Positions 33,987 through 45,665 of a stretch of 64,000 nt of DNA are shown piece by piece. Position 1 is the stretch's first letter. Every line of letters starts with the position of its first letter. Position numbers and translations under genes: made by a program. The stretch spans positions 7,056,001-7,120,000 of the forward strand of contig CM054181.1 in NCBI GenBank assembly GCA_028829895.1. Reading direction: 5' to 3'. This DNA is from Sinotaia quadrata (taxonomy: Eukaryota > Mollusca > Gastropoda > Architaenioglossa > Viviparidae). The notes under the pieces were generated by a model. The model worked only from the letters and a program-made list of their open reading frames with translations. It did no database searches and was not told the DNA's origin.

Positions 33987-33990
33987 AAGA
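33414..33990. repeat. Cluster of simple repeats: G13, (GT)n, (GA)n
   Basis: G13 at 33414-33426, GT/GA at about 33653-33685, and GA-rich runs at about 33775-33835 and 33917-33986. A block (GATATATGAAC..GTGGTATTCATGT..GTTTTGTATAT) is duplicated around 33707-33770 and 33846-33905. Confidence 0.88.
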
Positions 33991-34409
33991 ACTATATATG
34001 GAGAAGGGGAAAGACAAGCAGGTTGTGTTTCGATCAGGACTGGAAGCCGATTTAATACGTTTAACCTCGCATTACATCTGCTCCAGGTATATCAACTGTC
34101 TTCAACACTGCCAATTGTCAGTTTCCACGCAAATAAATCAAACCAGTGCAATTACTTGCTATCCGCTTAAATGCTTGCAGTTACTGCTTATCCATTTAAA
34201 TGCATGCAGTGTGAAATTTTTCCAACTTTACAGAAAGATGAAACTGTGCTCTGGGCGACCACACAAATATCCTTTACCTAGAAAGCCAATTTATCAGTCT
34301 GACTTCATGACAATGAAAGGTGTTCGCTTTGCAAGCCCTCAGCTATTGTCTGTGACTTCAACAGCATGCACCCACCCACCCCAACACACCAGCAGAGATT
34401 CAAGGCAAT
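33991..34409. other. No gene recognised
   Basis: The open frame 33998-34411 is a mixed-composition translation with no known motif. Confidence 0.45.
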
Positions 34410-34670
34410 AGTGAGCGTTATACAGTAGTGTCAATAGTACACTATGCAATAGTAATGGTTTTGTAGTAATACATGTGGTAGTAATAGTAGTGAATGCAAT
34501 AGTAGTATTCGCAGAAATGTCATAGTAGTAGTATGCAGTAATAGTGGTAGTATTAGTGTCATACTAATAGTACATGCAGTAATATTGGTAGTAGTACTGT
34601 CACACTAATAGTAATTGCAGTGGTAGTACTACTGTCACAGTAATAGTAAGGATAGTAATTCATACAAAAT
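34410..34670. repeat. Degenerate AGTAGTA/AATAGTA-rich repeat
   Basis: Loose variants of GCAGTAATAGTGGTAGTA and CTGTCACACTAATAGTA. Confidence 0.75.
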
Positions 34671-34807
34671 GGCAGCAGGATTTTCTGGTGAATGGTAGGA
34701 AGTACCAATTTTTCATAATAATTCCTTTACCTATTATTTAGTCCTATCAGAAATTGCATTTCAAGTTATACTATATCGATGAAATGTTACCACATTTCTA
34801 TTATTTG

Positions 34808-34990
34808 TTTCTCTTCATTACTCTACCAATCCAACTACGACTGCATTTAATGCAAATCTAACACTGTTTCAGATCCAGAACTCTTCAGTTATGTTCAGGT
34901 TTCTCTTCGTTACTCTACCAATCCAACTACGACTACATTTAATGCAAATCTAACACTGTTTCAGATCCAATACTCTTCAATTGTGTTCAG
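34808..34990. repeat. 92-bp tandem duplication
   Basis: Two copies of CTCTACCAATCCAACTACGA..TTTCAGATCCA..TTCAGG, with about five differences. Confidence 0.92.
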
Positions 34991-35680
34991 GTTTCTCGTG
35001 CGAATAGTGTTGCTATCTGAACAAGTGTAAAACAAATGTATACGGAAAAGGGCTTTTACCTAACAGCCTAGAGTTGATAATTTACTTCAGTTCTGTGACA
35101 ATCGAGGTCAGTACGACCTGAATGCTAGATGTGAAGGGAGACAACCTACCTGAGGTATCTAGTTGCGGCCCCTTTTCATGATCAGATCGCAGCACGCAAG
35201 CGAGCTGCCTTGCTAAACGGTCAAGTTCGACATTCGTGGGGCTTTCTAGAAATTAGATATTGCGACTATGGTCCAAGGTCAACCGATATTGGCGATATCG
35301 TCTGAGGTCAAATGTTTCGTAGGCCTGTCTTTACCTGACACGGGGAGTATAATAACTTACCTGGTGCGGTAATTGACTTCAGAATTTTAGATGAACGGTT
35401 TCCGGTCTCGAGAAATATAAAATCCCTCACCCCACAAAAACCCCTTCCCGATCTCCCTGGAAAAATTCACAAAAGATCCACTCATTAAAAGTACACACAA
35501 ACACATTCTTGCACTAAAAAGTACACACAAACACATGCTTGCACGCACATACAAGCAAGCAAACAAACACGCGCATGTACGAATGCGCGCGTGTACATGC
35601 AACCCAAGATCAGATATAATAAAATTTTGCGGTTCTCTTCCAGGTATGACCAACTCGGGGTCGAATAGGTTTGCGAGTGC
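34991..35680. other. No gene recognised
   Basis: Unique DNA, with a short duplication of AAAAGTACACACAAACACAT at about 35487-35535. Confidence 0.5.
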
Positions 35681-35681
<1 letters not shown>

Positions 35682-35761
<80 letters not shown>

Positions 35762-35813
35762 TGACACTATACAATTAAAATGATTATTTTCATTAGACAG
35801 TTCTTATGTGTGT

Positions 35814-35858
<45 letters not shown>

Positions 35859-35905
35859 TGACAGTATAGAATTAAAATGACTGTTTTCCTTAGACAGTTC
35901 TGGAT
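35682..35905. repeat. Duplicated block carrying two (TG)n arrays
   Basis: (TG)n at about 35683-35759 and 35807-35855. Each is followed by GAGTGACACTATACAATTAA-like sequence and TTAGACAGTTCT, showing that the TG array and its flank were duplicated together. Confidence 0.88.
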
Positions 35906-35985
35906 AAGACAAGACGGGCTGTTTCCACAAGATAACTGACAATTAATGGTGGACTGTTTCCACAAGATAACTGACAAGTCATGGC
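35906..35985. repeat. Short duplication
   Basis: CTGTTTCCACAAGATAACTG plus ACAA occurs twice. Confidence 0.85.
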
Positions 35986-36024
35986 GGACTAAATAAAAGT
36001 TAAAACATGATCGTCTCAAATGAC

Positions 36025-36255
36025 AGACTTTCTAGGATTAATCTTACTGGATAGTATAAACAGATATAGCGAAGTGAACCGATAATTAATCTCATTGGAT
36101 AGTATACACAGATATAGCGAAGTGAACCGATAATTAATCTCACTGGATAGTATAAACGGATATAGCGAACTGAACCGATAATTATTCTCATTGGATAGTA
36201 TAAATAAATATGGTGAATTGAACCGATAATTTTTCTCATTGGATAGTATAAACAT
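36025..36255. repeat. 56-60-bp minisatellite, about 4-5 copies
   Basis: The unit contains GGATAGTATAAACAGATATA and GAACCGATAATTAATCTCA. Divergence increases to the right. Confidence 0.9.
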
Positions 36256-36885
36256 AAATTAATATCAATTACCAGTTATTTCAGATATCACAGTGAAAAC
36301 TAATTATCGACCACCAATTATTTCAGAAAAGTGAATACTAAGTACCGACTTATTTCAGATATCAATGCGAATACTAATTACCGATCAGCACGTATTTCAG
36401 ATATCACTGAAAAAACAAATTATCACCACCAGTTATTCCATATTATCAATGTCAAAACTAATTACCGACCGCCACTTATTTCAGATATCAATGTAAGTAT
36501 TAATTACCGACCACCAATTATTTGAGATATCAATGTAAGTACTAATTACCGACCACCAATTATCCGATATATCAATGTAAGTACTAATTACCGACCACCA
36601 ATTATCCGATATTATCTGAGATATCAATGTAAGTACTATCAATCAATTATTTGAGATATCAATGTAAGTACTAATTACCGACCACCAATTATCCGATATA
36701 TCAATGTAAGTACTAATTACCGACCACCAATTATCCGATATTATCTGAGATATCAATGTAAGTACTATCAATCAATTATTTGAGATATCAATGTAAGTAC
36801 TATCAATCAATTATTTGAGATATCAATGTAAGTACTATCAATCAATTATTTGAGATATCAATGTCAAAACTAATTACTGACCATC
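36256..36885. repeat. Compound ~42-bp minisatellite with higher-order structure
   Basis: The unit contains ATATCAATGTAAGTACTAAT and TACCGACCACCAATTATTTG. Longer blocks (ATTATCCGATATTATCTGAG type) recur within it, and a short form with ACTATCAATCAATTATTTGA is amplified at the right end. Confidence 0.9.
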
Positions 36886-37120
36886 AAATGCTTCAAGCAT
36901 CACCACGTTTGTTCCAGTATGAGTTTCTTCCCTTGTTCCAGTAGGAGTTTCTTCCCTTGCTAGTTGGAACGTGCTGTTTTCTGAAGGACGTACGACTATC
37001 CCAAGTTTTGACGGCTGTTGAGTACGACACTAAACGTCACTGAGTTTTAATGGTGTGGGGGTGGGAGGGAGGGTAGGTGTTCTTTCGGCTTGCGTCGATA
37101 TTGCGTGAAAATGTCTACAT
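36886..37120. other. No gene recognised
   Basis: Contains a short duplication (TTGTTCCAGTATGAGTTTCT type) at about 36908-36958. Confidence 0.5.
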
Positions 37121-37215
37121 CAATGGTTCTCAAACTTTCTCGGTGCACGCTTCTATTAGTATATCAGGATTTTTTCCTCACCGCCCAAAGTCAGAAAACA
37201 AATACTAATTGCGTC
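37121..37215 (+). mobile_element. Terminal fragment of a hAT-like DNA transposon
   Basis: Starts CAATGGTTCTCAAACTTTCT and continues with GCACGCTTCTATTAG, a typical hAT terminal sequence (CAGTGGTTCTCAAACTTT in other animals) with one changed base. The interior gives way to minisatellite DNA. No second terminus was seen. Confidence 0.55.
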
Positions 37216-37284
37216 GAAATTTAGAATATCCCACGGCGTTTGTTAGCTTTATTCTTTATACATATTATTTATTTATCAATTACA

Positions 37285-37655
37285 CAAAAGTATTTTAATT
37301 GATCTGTTGTATTCCTTAGACTATTCTTGCTCTGCTTTAATTGATCTGTTGTATTCCTTAGACTATTCTTGCTCTGCTTTAATTGATCTGTTGTATTCCT
37401 TAGACTATTCTTGCTCTGCTTTAATTCATCTGTTGTATTCCTTAGACTATTCTTGCTCTGCTGTATTGATCCGTTGTATTTCTTAGACTATTCTTGCTCT
37501 GCTTTAATTGATCTGTTGTATTCCTTAGACTATTCTTGCTCTGCTTTAAATGATCTGTTGTATTCCTTAGACTATTCTTGCTCTGCATTAATTGATCTGT
37601 TGTATTCCTTAGACTATTCTTGCTCTGCTGTATTGATCTGTTGTATGCTTTAAAT
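37285..37655. repeat. 42-bp minisatellite, 9 copies
   Basis: The unit contains AATTGATCTGTTGTATTCCT and TAGACTATTCTTGCTCTGC. Two copies carry CTGTATTGATC instead of CTTTAATTGATC. Confidence 0.95.
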
Positions 37656-37861
37656 CACACATTTGGACAAGTCGTTGTAGTTTTTGACGTTGCAGACCAC
37701 AGTTTTCAAAAGAGTCTGCTATAATGTACAAGTATATCAATTATCTTTTTACTGGATTCAACACAAAGGAGGGATGTTCCTCTATACAGAATGTCTCGAA
37801 TTGTTGTTTATTATAAGTCTACTCAGTGCGTTACAATAAGTGTAATAAACATATTGACGTT

Positions 37862-38165
37862 TTATTTTTTATTTTCGTTTTATTTGTTATTTATTGACAT
37901 TTTATTTGTTATTTATCGACATTTTATTTTTTTTATTTATCGACATTTTATTTTTTTATTTATCGACATTTCATATTTTATTTATCGACATTTCATTTTT
38001 ATTTATCGACATTTTATTTTTATTTATCGACGACATTTTATTTTTTATTTATGACATTTTATTTTTTTTATTTATCGACATTTTACTTTTATTTATCGAC
38101 ATTTTATTTTTATTTATCGACGTTTTATTTTTTATTTATTGACCTTTTATTTATCGACATTTTAT
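37862..38165. repeat. 18-23-bp T-rich minisatellite
   Basis: Unit TTTATTTATCGACATTTTAT with variable T runs. A CGACGACA insertion and TGACATT variants are present. Confidence 0.92.
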
Positions 38166-40534
38166 TTTAATCAGTAAAAAGACATATTAAAGCATAAATG
38201 CGCTATTCAAAGCCTGTAATTCTTGAGAACTCTGTTTATTTTTTGATTTGCATCATAAAAGAAATTTGGGTACAATATAAAATACCCATAGGTAGTCTTC
38301 AGATTTCAGTTATGGTTCCTACTTTACATTCTTGGCGTTTCCAATAAACTAGGTTATCACTTTTTAAAGTTTACGCAATGAAAACCTTCAGGAGTTTCAA
38401 AATGTAACTGAATATTTAAGGCTCTGCAATAATTCCAGACCCAGCCACTGTCGCTGCAGGAAAAGTGATCAGATTAAAAGTAATTGTAACTTAATTATAC
38501 TATGCATGTCAACATGCTGCCACAACAAACGTATCTTAAATCAAAATGGACACATTACGTAACATTATCCACATGTGCGCATGCGTCGCAAAGTGCCAGT
38601 ACGCGATCAAACACGCGTTTCAGTTTATATCTTCGGAGAACGATGCGAAGAATGTTAACAGAGCAGCGAGCGTTTCAAAAAGTTAAATCATCCGGACACT
38701 AAGCCTCCAACAGAGACTACTCCAGTGCAACGGTAGCCCCACTCCACTTCATTTTCAAGTACCCAGTTCTTTTCTCATCCCTCCCACCCCCACACAGAGA
38801 ACCACCTTTCGCCAACATTTCCAAGCACATTTACCCAAACTCCTCCACACACACACACTCTATCTAACCATTCTTTCCATACATATGTAAAATTAATTTA
38901 AAGATTAAGAAAAACAGCGAACACAAAACTGTATTCATTAAGGACGATTACGGTAATCTTTAAAGAAAATAAAAAAATACGTTAGAAGAAGCGCAAAAGA
39001 AAGTCAAACACAATAAACAGGAAAACATTCTCAGCATGAAATGATCACAACACCAGCCAACTATGGAGACGGCTTAAACCCCAGCATGAAAGGAATTTGA
39101 ACTAGAGGAAATAATTTTACCACAGTAAATAATTACCTGTTAAGCGTTTGTATCAGTACGGCCAAGAAAAAGTTCATCAGGTTTATGTGACGGCTAAATG
39201 GAACCAACCCCAAAGGACAGGCTGCTTATTATTTTCACTCCGGAAGAACTATAAAACGAAGTGAACATAAAACACTATGTTCGCATCTACGTCACATCAC
39301 TCTTATCGCTTGTCCAGTGCTAAAACTACACTCTGCCTGCCGTCCGTGCATTCTGGCAACAGGTCACTGAATTTACAACACGCAGGCACCCCTACCCACA
39401 CTCCACGTATTTTAATTCAGTTATTCCAGCTCACTGAGGGCGTTAGTTCATTCCGTACAAAACGTCGGGGTCATGCAGATCAGGTGTGAATACTCAAACG
39501 GCAACAGGATACCCTGCTACCCAATAATAACACAATGGCCTATCCACGCCGCCGCGACAAAAGCCACGCTCGTTGGGACAGATCTGAAAATAACCTGACA
39601 TAGGTCTCGGTGCAAGCGGAGGCTTAGCGAGCACGTCAGCCATAGCCAGGTTTTCCCAACATCCCACAAAAACCAGCATCCTGCTGAAATTCAATCTTCT
39701 AAGGTCTATGACCATCTTTCCAAGAGGAAAACGGCAATTTTGTGTTGTAAGCAGAAGACAATAATAAAGTATATTCCATCCCCCCCCCCCCCCCCTCGTA
39801 ATGCGTTCACGTCCTCGAGTTCTTAAAATGACACTCAAACACAGGTGGTTGTTTTTTTTGTTTTTTTAATGCACTTAACAGCTGTTTCATTTGTTGTTTT
39901 TTTTCCTTCGAGAATGCTTGGATAAATGACAAAGAGCTATATGCTACGGGACAAGAAATATAAACTACTAGAAGTTTTCGAGATGATTTTCTTTTTCTTT
40001 TTTTTTTTTTCTCCCACAAGAAAACAAGATGGTGCATAGGCTGTGGGGTGGCGGTAAGAAGTTCACTTTCCCCTACCTGTCCCGTCTTGTATGGCGTCTT
40101 GAGTTTCATATGCTAATATTTCGACATTCAATCTATGCACACACGGCCGTTGAAGACCTGTGTTGTTTTGTTCTGAATAACAAAGAATTTCTTCAAGACT
40201 AAGCTCTTCTATGCACGTAAAACAGAAATTTGTCGACTGATATTCCAGCTAATCAACGAATGAAATGTATACAATCACTAACTGATTTCAACATTCCGAT
40301 GATGTACCACCACCCCGAGTTATCTGCTCGAAGCTCCTGAGCGGATGTGGTGCCTAAGCTGTCTGTTTCCCCGCGTGGTGACTGGCACTAATGAAGTTTT
40401 TACACTTAGATTGCGGGGCATTTGTCTCCCTTGGCGTTCGTGTGAGCTCCTATATATGCTTCACTTCACTTGGGTCGTAATTTTTATATTAGGAGTGGAC
40501 CAAAGCAGCACTTGTGCATTCTTCTCACAATTAT
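38166..40534. other. Unique DNA, no gene recognised; C16 run
   Basis: About 2.4 kb with little repetition. A C16 run lies at 39780-39795. Short frames (38502-38702, 39277-39489, 39494-39838) resemble no family I know. Confidence 0.45.
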
Positions 40535-40625
40535 TCCTTAGGTAATGCACTTGTTTACGGAGATCTTAGGTAATGCACTGGTTTACGGAGATCTTAGCTA
40601 ATGCACTGATTTACAGAGAGCTTAG
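40535..40625. repeat. 28-bp repeat, 3 copies
   Basis: Unit TTAGGTAATGCACTGGTTTA plus CGGAGATC. Confidence 0.9.
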
Positions 40626-40939
40626 CGAATAAAGAAATAGTAATAAATCAAACCTTAATAAATGTTTATTTTATGCATGCTCTGAAAGTTCGACAATAAA
40701 CAATCTGAAAACACATTTTTATAAAATAAAAAAAGAGTCTTTAGGCAAATTGCTTAAGGTCATGTGACAACTAGAGCTAATACAAGAAAACGGAGGATCC
40801 ACAGCCAACAGGAGAGTATATCAGAGATAAAACTGTACAAAGAGCAACAAGAGGAAATGGAATTATAGATGCATAGCTTGTGCCAAGAATGGCAAGAATG
40901 AAAAAGGCTTCATGAAACTTACCAGCTTCTTTGTATCTT

Positions 40940-41062
40940 AGCTCTAAACGAAATACACTCCGGGTTCACCAGTTTTAAGTGGTTATTGGGATGTCTTAGC
41001 TCCAAAGGAAATACACTCCGATTCACCAGTTTTAATTGGTTATTGGGATGTCTTAGCTATGA
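40940..41062. repeat. Imperfect duplication of ~60 bp
   Basis: TTAGCTCTAAACGAAATACA..CCAGTTTTAAGTGGTTATTG occurs twice with substitutions; a third partial copy follows. Confidence 0.85.
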
Positions 41063-41099
41063 TGGTAGCATATCACTGGCTCCATTCTGGCTGTCTCCA

Positions 41100-41250
41100 T
41101 CTTTAGCGGACTAATGACCGCACTGACATACGACCGGACCAATGACCGCACTGACGCACGACCGAACTAATGACCGCACTGACACACGACCGGACTAATG
41201 ACCGCACTGATACACGACCGGACTAATGACCGCACTGACATACGATTGGA
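41100..41250. repeat. 28-bp minisatellite, about 5-6 copies
   Basis: Unit GGACTAATGACCGCACTGAC plus ACACGACC. Confidence 0.93.
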
Positions 41251-42232
41251 CTAATAACCTCTATCAGTCTATCAATCGATCTAGTCAAAACAATGAATAT
41301 ATAGAATTAATTGATGAAATTATATTAAGACAGTTTGGAAGAATTATCTCGCTGAACATGTCTTCCATACACATGTATACAGTTCCAACCGTTAATGATG
41401 AAGAAGGCAATTGCTACTTTCACGTCAGTGAAGAGCGCCAACAGGGGAGACTATCACTTGTACCCTAAAAACAGCGCTCACCGCCAAGTCGCGCCCAGAT
41501 TTACTTGTTAGTGACATGAAATATAGTATGTCTTTTTTAAAAAAATCAAAAAATTGGAGACACCTGTAGCGAAACTGACAAGGTAAGTGAACCACATACT
41601 CATTTTCGCTTTCCACTCGGGCTACTCCTCCCAAGCTCACATACACACCCTCCATACACGTACGCATTCAAATAGTTTGCGAAAACAAAAACGAAAAGAG
41701 TTCGTCTTACTGCAAGCGAGATTATTATCACAAAGTGACTGTGCCGAAGTGTCACATTACAATTCGGGTAGAAATTTTAGACGCGGGAAATTATTTTTCG
41801 TGATAACAACAAGCAGCATGTGTACATGCATCCATCCATCCATTTAGCCATCTTTTTTTTTATCTTCTATATTTAGAATGCCAGTCGTCACGTAATTCAG
41901 GTGTCACGTAATTCACGTAATTTATGAACTGAAATCTTTCTAATGGCAATTATATTCCGAGAGGAGCATGTTAAATAAAGCAGCGCAGAGTGTTGCTTTT
42001 TGTTTGCGCTTGTACTAAATAAAGTAAGATGATTTTTTTCCTTTACTTTTTAAAGGGAGATAAATCGAAGCTAGCCAGAACTCCGAACATCGTGAAGGTT
42101 CGGCGGATCAAATGACTGTTGAAGGCTAAAGACGAGGTCAAGAGGATATTCAAAACCGGGTTCTGACTTGACAGGTCATTTATGTTGCTTCTTTTCATGA
42201 TTTTCTTCGTCATTCTCGTTTTTCTTCCCTCC
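41251..42232. other. No gene recognised
   Basis: Unique DNA. Frames at 41226-41468 and 41587-41847 have no family resemblance. Confidence 0.45.
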
Positions 42233-42362
42233 CAGGGCCGACTTAACAGCATTATGGGCCCACGGGCAAAGCAGAGCACTGGGGCCCCTACACACACAAC
42301 CACTTACAGGAATAAAACATACACAGATTAGCATGGGGCCCCTTATGCTCGTTAAGTCCCTG
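42233..42362. mobile_element. Small inverted-repeat element (MITE-like)
   Basis: Left end CAGGGCCGACTTAACAGCAT..GGGCCC. The reverse complement of the right end reads CAGGGACTTAACGAGCATAA..GGGGCCCC. The roughly 28-nt imperfect terminal inverted repeats enclose 130 bp. A related word (CCGTCTTAACGCATGGGC on the minus strand) lies just outside, near 42379-42396, suggesting a nested or longer element. No clear target-site duplication was seen. Confidence 0.55.
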
Positions 42363-42599
42363 GCAATTGCCTAGCGTGCCCATGCGTTAAGACGGTACTA
42401 TCCCCTCCCTCCCTCCCTCTCACAACACAATACACGCACACTCATGCACATTTTTAATAAATATTGTGCGTGGGATGTTACGCGCGGTCAAGTGATTCCA
42501 TTAAGAACATTTTTATGGCAACAATCAAGAAGACAATTCTTGCACCCGAAAAAAACCCCACTCTGTCTCGGGCTGGCGAGATGCGGTCCTTAACTCTAA
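42363..42599. other. Spacer, no gene recognised
   Basis: Holds the outer CCGTCTTAA-like word (minus strand) and a CCCT-rich tract at about 42402-42420. Confidence 0.45.
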
Positions 42600-42918
42600 G
42601 AAATTTTTATTAGTCAATGTGACACACTAATAACAAACTTCAGAGTTGGTTTTAATTTTTATTAGTCAATGTGACACACTAATAACAAACTTCAGAATTG
42701 GTTTTAATTTTTATTAGTATTTGTGATACACTAATAACAAACTTCAGAATTGGTTTTAATTTTTATTAGTATTTGTGACACACTAATAACAAACTTCAGA
42801 ATTGGTTTTAATTTTTATTAGTATTTGTGACACACTAATAACAAACTTCAGAATTGGTTTTAATTTTTATTAGTATTTGTGACACACTAATAACAAACTT
42901 CAGAGTGGTTTTAATTTT
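42600..42918. repeat. 52-bp minisatellite, 6 copies, each with a hairpin
   Basis: Each unit contains TTATTAGT, an 11-nt loop, and ACTAATAA (a perfect 8-bp stem), followed by CAAACTTCAGAATTGGTTTT. The loop changes from CAATGTGACAC to ATTTGTGACAC across the array while the stem is kept. Confidence 0.95.
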
Positions 42919-43169
42919 TATATTCGCCGTACCTATGCTACTTTTAGGATAGTAGGCAATTTATATTTTATTATTTTTAAAATTTTTATTATATTTGTCT
43001 TTCACGTGAACGTATTGCAGGTAGAAGCATTTCAAAGCCTGTCATTTCTAAATCTCAGATTTTTCTTTTTTTTTTTTTTAAATCAGTGACTGGTTAAGGG
43101 CTCGTTACTAAGAGATCCACAACTGTCCTTTACTAACATTTAATGTTAATAACACTGCCCTTAAACACT
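42919..43169. other. No gene recognised
   Basis: AT-rich spacer. Confidence 0.45.
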
Positions 43170-43578
43170 AATAAAGATCTCAATTCTATCAAAACCAGAA
43201 CAACACACCCATCGCCAAACAAAGTTTATCATGCACTTCTCAATTCTATCAAAACACACCCATCGCCAAACAAAGTTTAGCATGCACTTCTCAATTCTAT
43301 CAAAACCAGAACAACACACCCATCGCCAAACAAAGTTTATCATGCACTTCTCAATTCTATCAAAACCAGAACAACACACCCATCGCCAAACAAAGTTTAT
43401 CATGCACTTCTCAATTCTATCAAAAGCAGAATAACACACCCATTGCCAAACAAAGTTTATCATGCACTTCTCAATTCTATCAAAACCAGAGCAACACACC
43501 CATTGCCAAACAAAGTTTAGCATGCACTTCTCAATTCTATCAAAACCAGAACAACACACCCATTGCCAAACAAAGAAG
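43170..43578. repeat. 60-bp minisatellite, 7 copies
   Basis: The unit contains CACTTCTCAATTCTATCAAA and CACCCATCGCCAAACAAAG. The second copy lacks an 8-nt piece (CCAGAACA). CATCGCC/CATTGCC and TTTATC/TTTAGC variants occur. Confidence 0.96.
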
Positions 43579-43814
43579 ATACGATAAATATTACAACAAT
43601 AAAACAGGGTTAATGCTTCAAAACAGCCACAATAAAAGGAAATGAGAGAACAAATTAGTCCTGATAATTCGTCTACTCAACTTATAAAATTCACTAGTTA
43701 ATGACTAGTACCAAACTAAACACTTTATGCCTAAGGAAACAACTAAACTGAATGCGAAACAGCAATTTAAACTGAATATTCTGTTCATTGTCGGGCAACA
43801 AATGTATGCTACAC

Positions 43815-44005
43815 AAATAATCAAGACAAGACAAGATGTACAACAAGAGAAACGATTGCTACTCAAATAATCAAGACAACATGTACAACAAAAGAAACGA
43901 TTGCTACACAAATAATCAAGACAAGACAACATGTACAACAAGAGAAACGATTGCTATTCAAATAATCAAGACAACATGTACAACAAGAGAAACGATTGCC
44001 ACCAG
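43815..44005. repeat. ~43-50-bp repeat, 4 copies
   Basis: The unit contains ATGTACAACAAGAGAAACGA and TTGCTACACAAATAATCAAG. Copies differ by presence of an extra ACAAG step. Confidence 0.9.
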
Positions 44006-44154
44006 TCAGCGTCCACTAGGTGCAAACTATCTTTTGCCAACCCCAGTGATAAACCAAGGAATTCCAAACTGGAATGTGTCCGGATCCAAAACAACCAGCA
44101 GACAAACCAAACACAACGAAACTCTATAAACAATTATAACGAGACCACAAACTG
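44006..44154. other. Spacer
   Basis: Unique DNA between two arrays; no gene. Confidence 0.45.
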
Positions 44155-44455
44155 TATTACCATACAGAACCTAAGTTTCCTTAATTATAATAAGTATTGC
44201 CATTTTGTATTGCCTTACAGAACCTAAGTTTCTTTAATTATAATAAGTATTGCCATTTTGTATTGCCTTACAGAACTTAAGTTTTCTTACTTATAATAAG
44301 TATTGCCATTTTGTATTGCCTTACAGAACTTAAGTTTTCTTACTTATAACAAGTATTGCCATACAGAACCTAAGTTTTCTTACTTATAATAAGTATTGCC
44401 ATACAGAACCTAAGTTTCCTTACTTATAATAAGTATTTGCCACAAAACCTAAATT
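44155..44455. repeat. 53-bp minisatellite with shorter variants
   Basis: The unit contains TAATAAGTATTGCCATTTTG and CCTTACAGAACTTAAG. Later copies lack the TTTTGTATTGCC part and become about 41 bp. Confidence 0.92.
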
Positions 44456-44714
44456 CTAGTACTTTTGTAGAAACATCACATAGGAAAATAATTGTAACCA
44501 TAATTTAGCATAATTCAAATACAGTTTATCAACATTTACATATTAATTGCTTTAAAAAAATAACTTGAATATCCTCAAATTCTCAACATTATTTCAATTC
44601 ACTAATGTTGCAAATAAATCATTTTATTTTAGCAAAAGTTACAACAAAAATAATCATCTCTTCTAAACAAAATACAAAATAAAATTAGAATCAAATACAC
44701 AAACGCGACTACTA
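44456..44714. other. No gene recognised
   Basis: AT-rich spacer. Confidence 0.45.
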
Positions 44715-45027
44715 GTACTGAAAGGTCACGTCTTGTCAATAAAGGTTTTGGTATTTAAATAGTTGCCTTTCTACAGTAACTGAAAAGTCACGTCTTGTCA
44801 ATAAAAGTTTGGTATTTAAATAGTTGCCTTTCTACAGTTACTGAAAAGTCACGTCTTGTCAATAAAGGTTTTGGTATTTAAATAGTTGCCTTTCTACAGT
44901 TACTGAAAAGTCACGTCTTGTCAATAAAAGTTTGGTATTTAAATAGTTGCCTTTCTACAGTTACTGAAAAGTCACGTCTTGTCAATAAAGGTTTTGGTAT
45001 TTAAATAGTTGCATTTCTACAGTTAAA
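44715..45027. repeat. 61/62-bp minisatellite, 5 copies, alternating types
   Basis: The unit contains AAAAGTCACGTCTTGTCAAT and TATTTAAATAGTTGCCTTTC. Copies alternate AAAGGTTTTGG (1, 3, 5) and AAAAGTTTGG (2, 4), an A-B-A-B-A order. Confidence 0.96.
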
Positions 45028-45084
45028 GTAGGCTACATAGGAAGCTTACCATAGAGGCGCGTTTTATAAACATGAATCGAATAA

Positions 45085-45285
45085 CGCTATATTTCTACAC
45101 TTAATGGGATTCAGCTGGTATTTTTATACGTGGCTTTATTTCTACACTTAGTGGGATTCAGCTGGTATTTTTATACGTGGCTTTATTTCTACACTTAGTG
45201 AGATTCAGCTGGTATTTTTATACGTGGCTTTATTTCTACACTTAGTGGGATTCAGCTGGTATTTTTATACGTGGCTATTCTAAAG
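45085..45285. repeat. 47-bp minisatellite, 4 copies
   Basis: The unit contains TTTCTACACTTAGTGGGATT and CAGCTGGTATTTTTATACG. Very few differences. Confidence 0.95.
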
Positions 45286-45468
45286 ATGGCGTTGCTTTAC
45301 TTGAATGTTTAGAATGCATATTTGTGTAATGCCAGAGTTGTGCGTAACAATATTGTAAACAATAAACAAATGCCGCTGACCTTTCGAGGTTATACAGTTG
45401 TTAAGCGCACTCACAAGACTCCTATGCTGTGCAGCCAAAGGTGTCTCCCTGCTGTCAGCACCTGCGAT

Positions 45469-45469
<1 letters not shown>

Positions 45470-45501
<32 letters not shown>

Positions 45502-45665
45502 ACAACCTAACGTCACCGCAAAATCGTCATAATCAGTATTGTCATCGTCGTCATCGTTTTCCTTACAACCATCGTCAACATTATCAACATCAAACCATCA
45601 TCGTCATCATTACCCTCTGAAGCCATCGTCGTCACTGTTGTCGTCGAGGTCATCATCATCAATTC
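45470..45665. repeat. (ATC)n microsatellite and degenerate ATC/GTC tract
   Basis: A pure ATC run at about 45471-45500, then degenerate CATCGTCGTCATC-like sequence. Confidence 0.92.

Noticed and set aside
33998..34411. 137-residue open frame starting in a GA-rich tract
   Set aside because: No recognisable motif, and the start lies next to a microsatellite.
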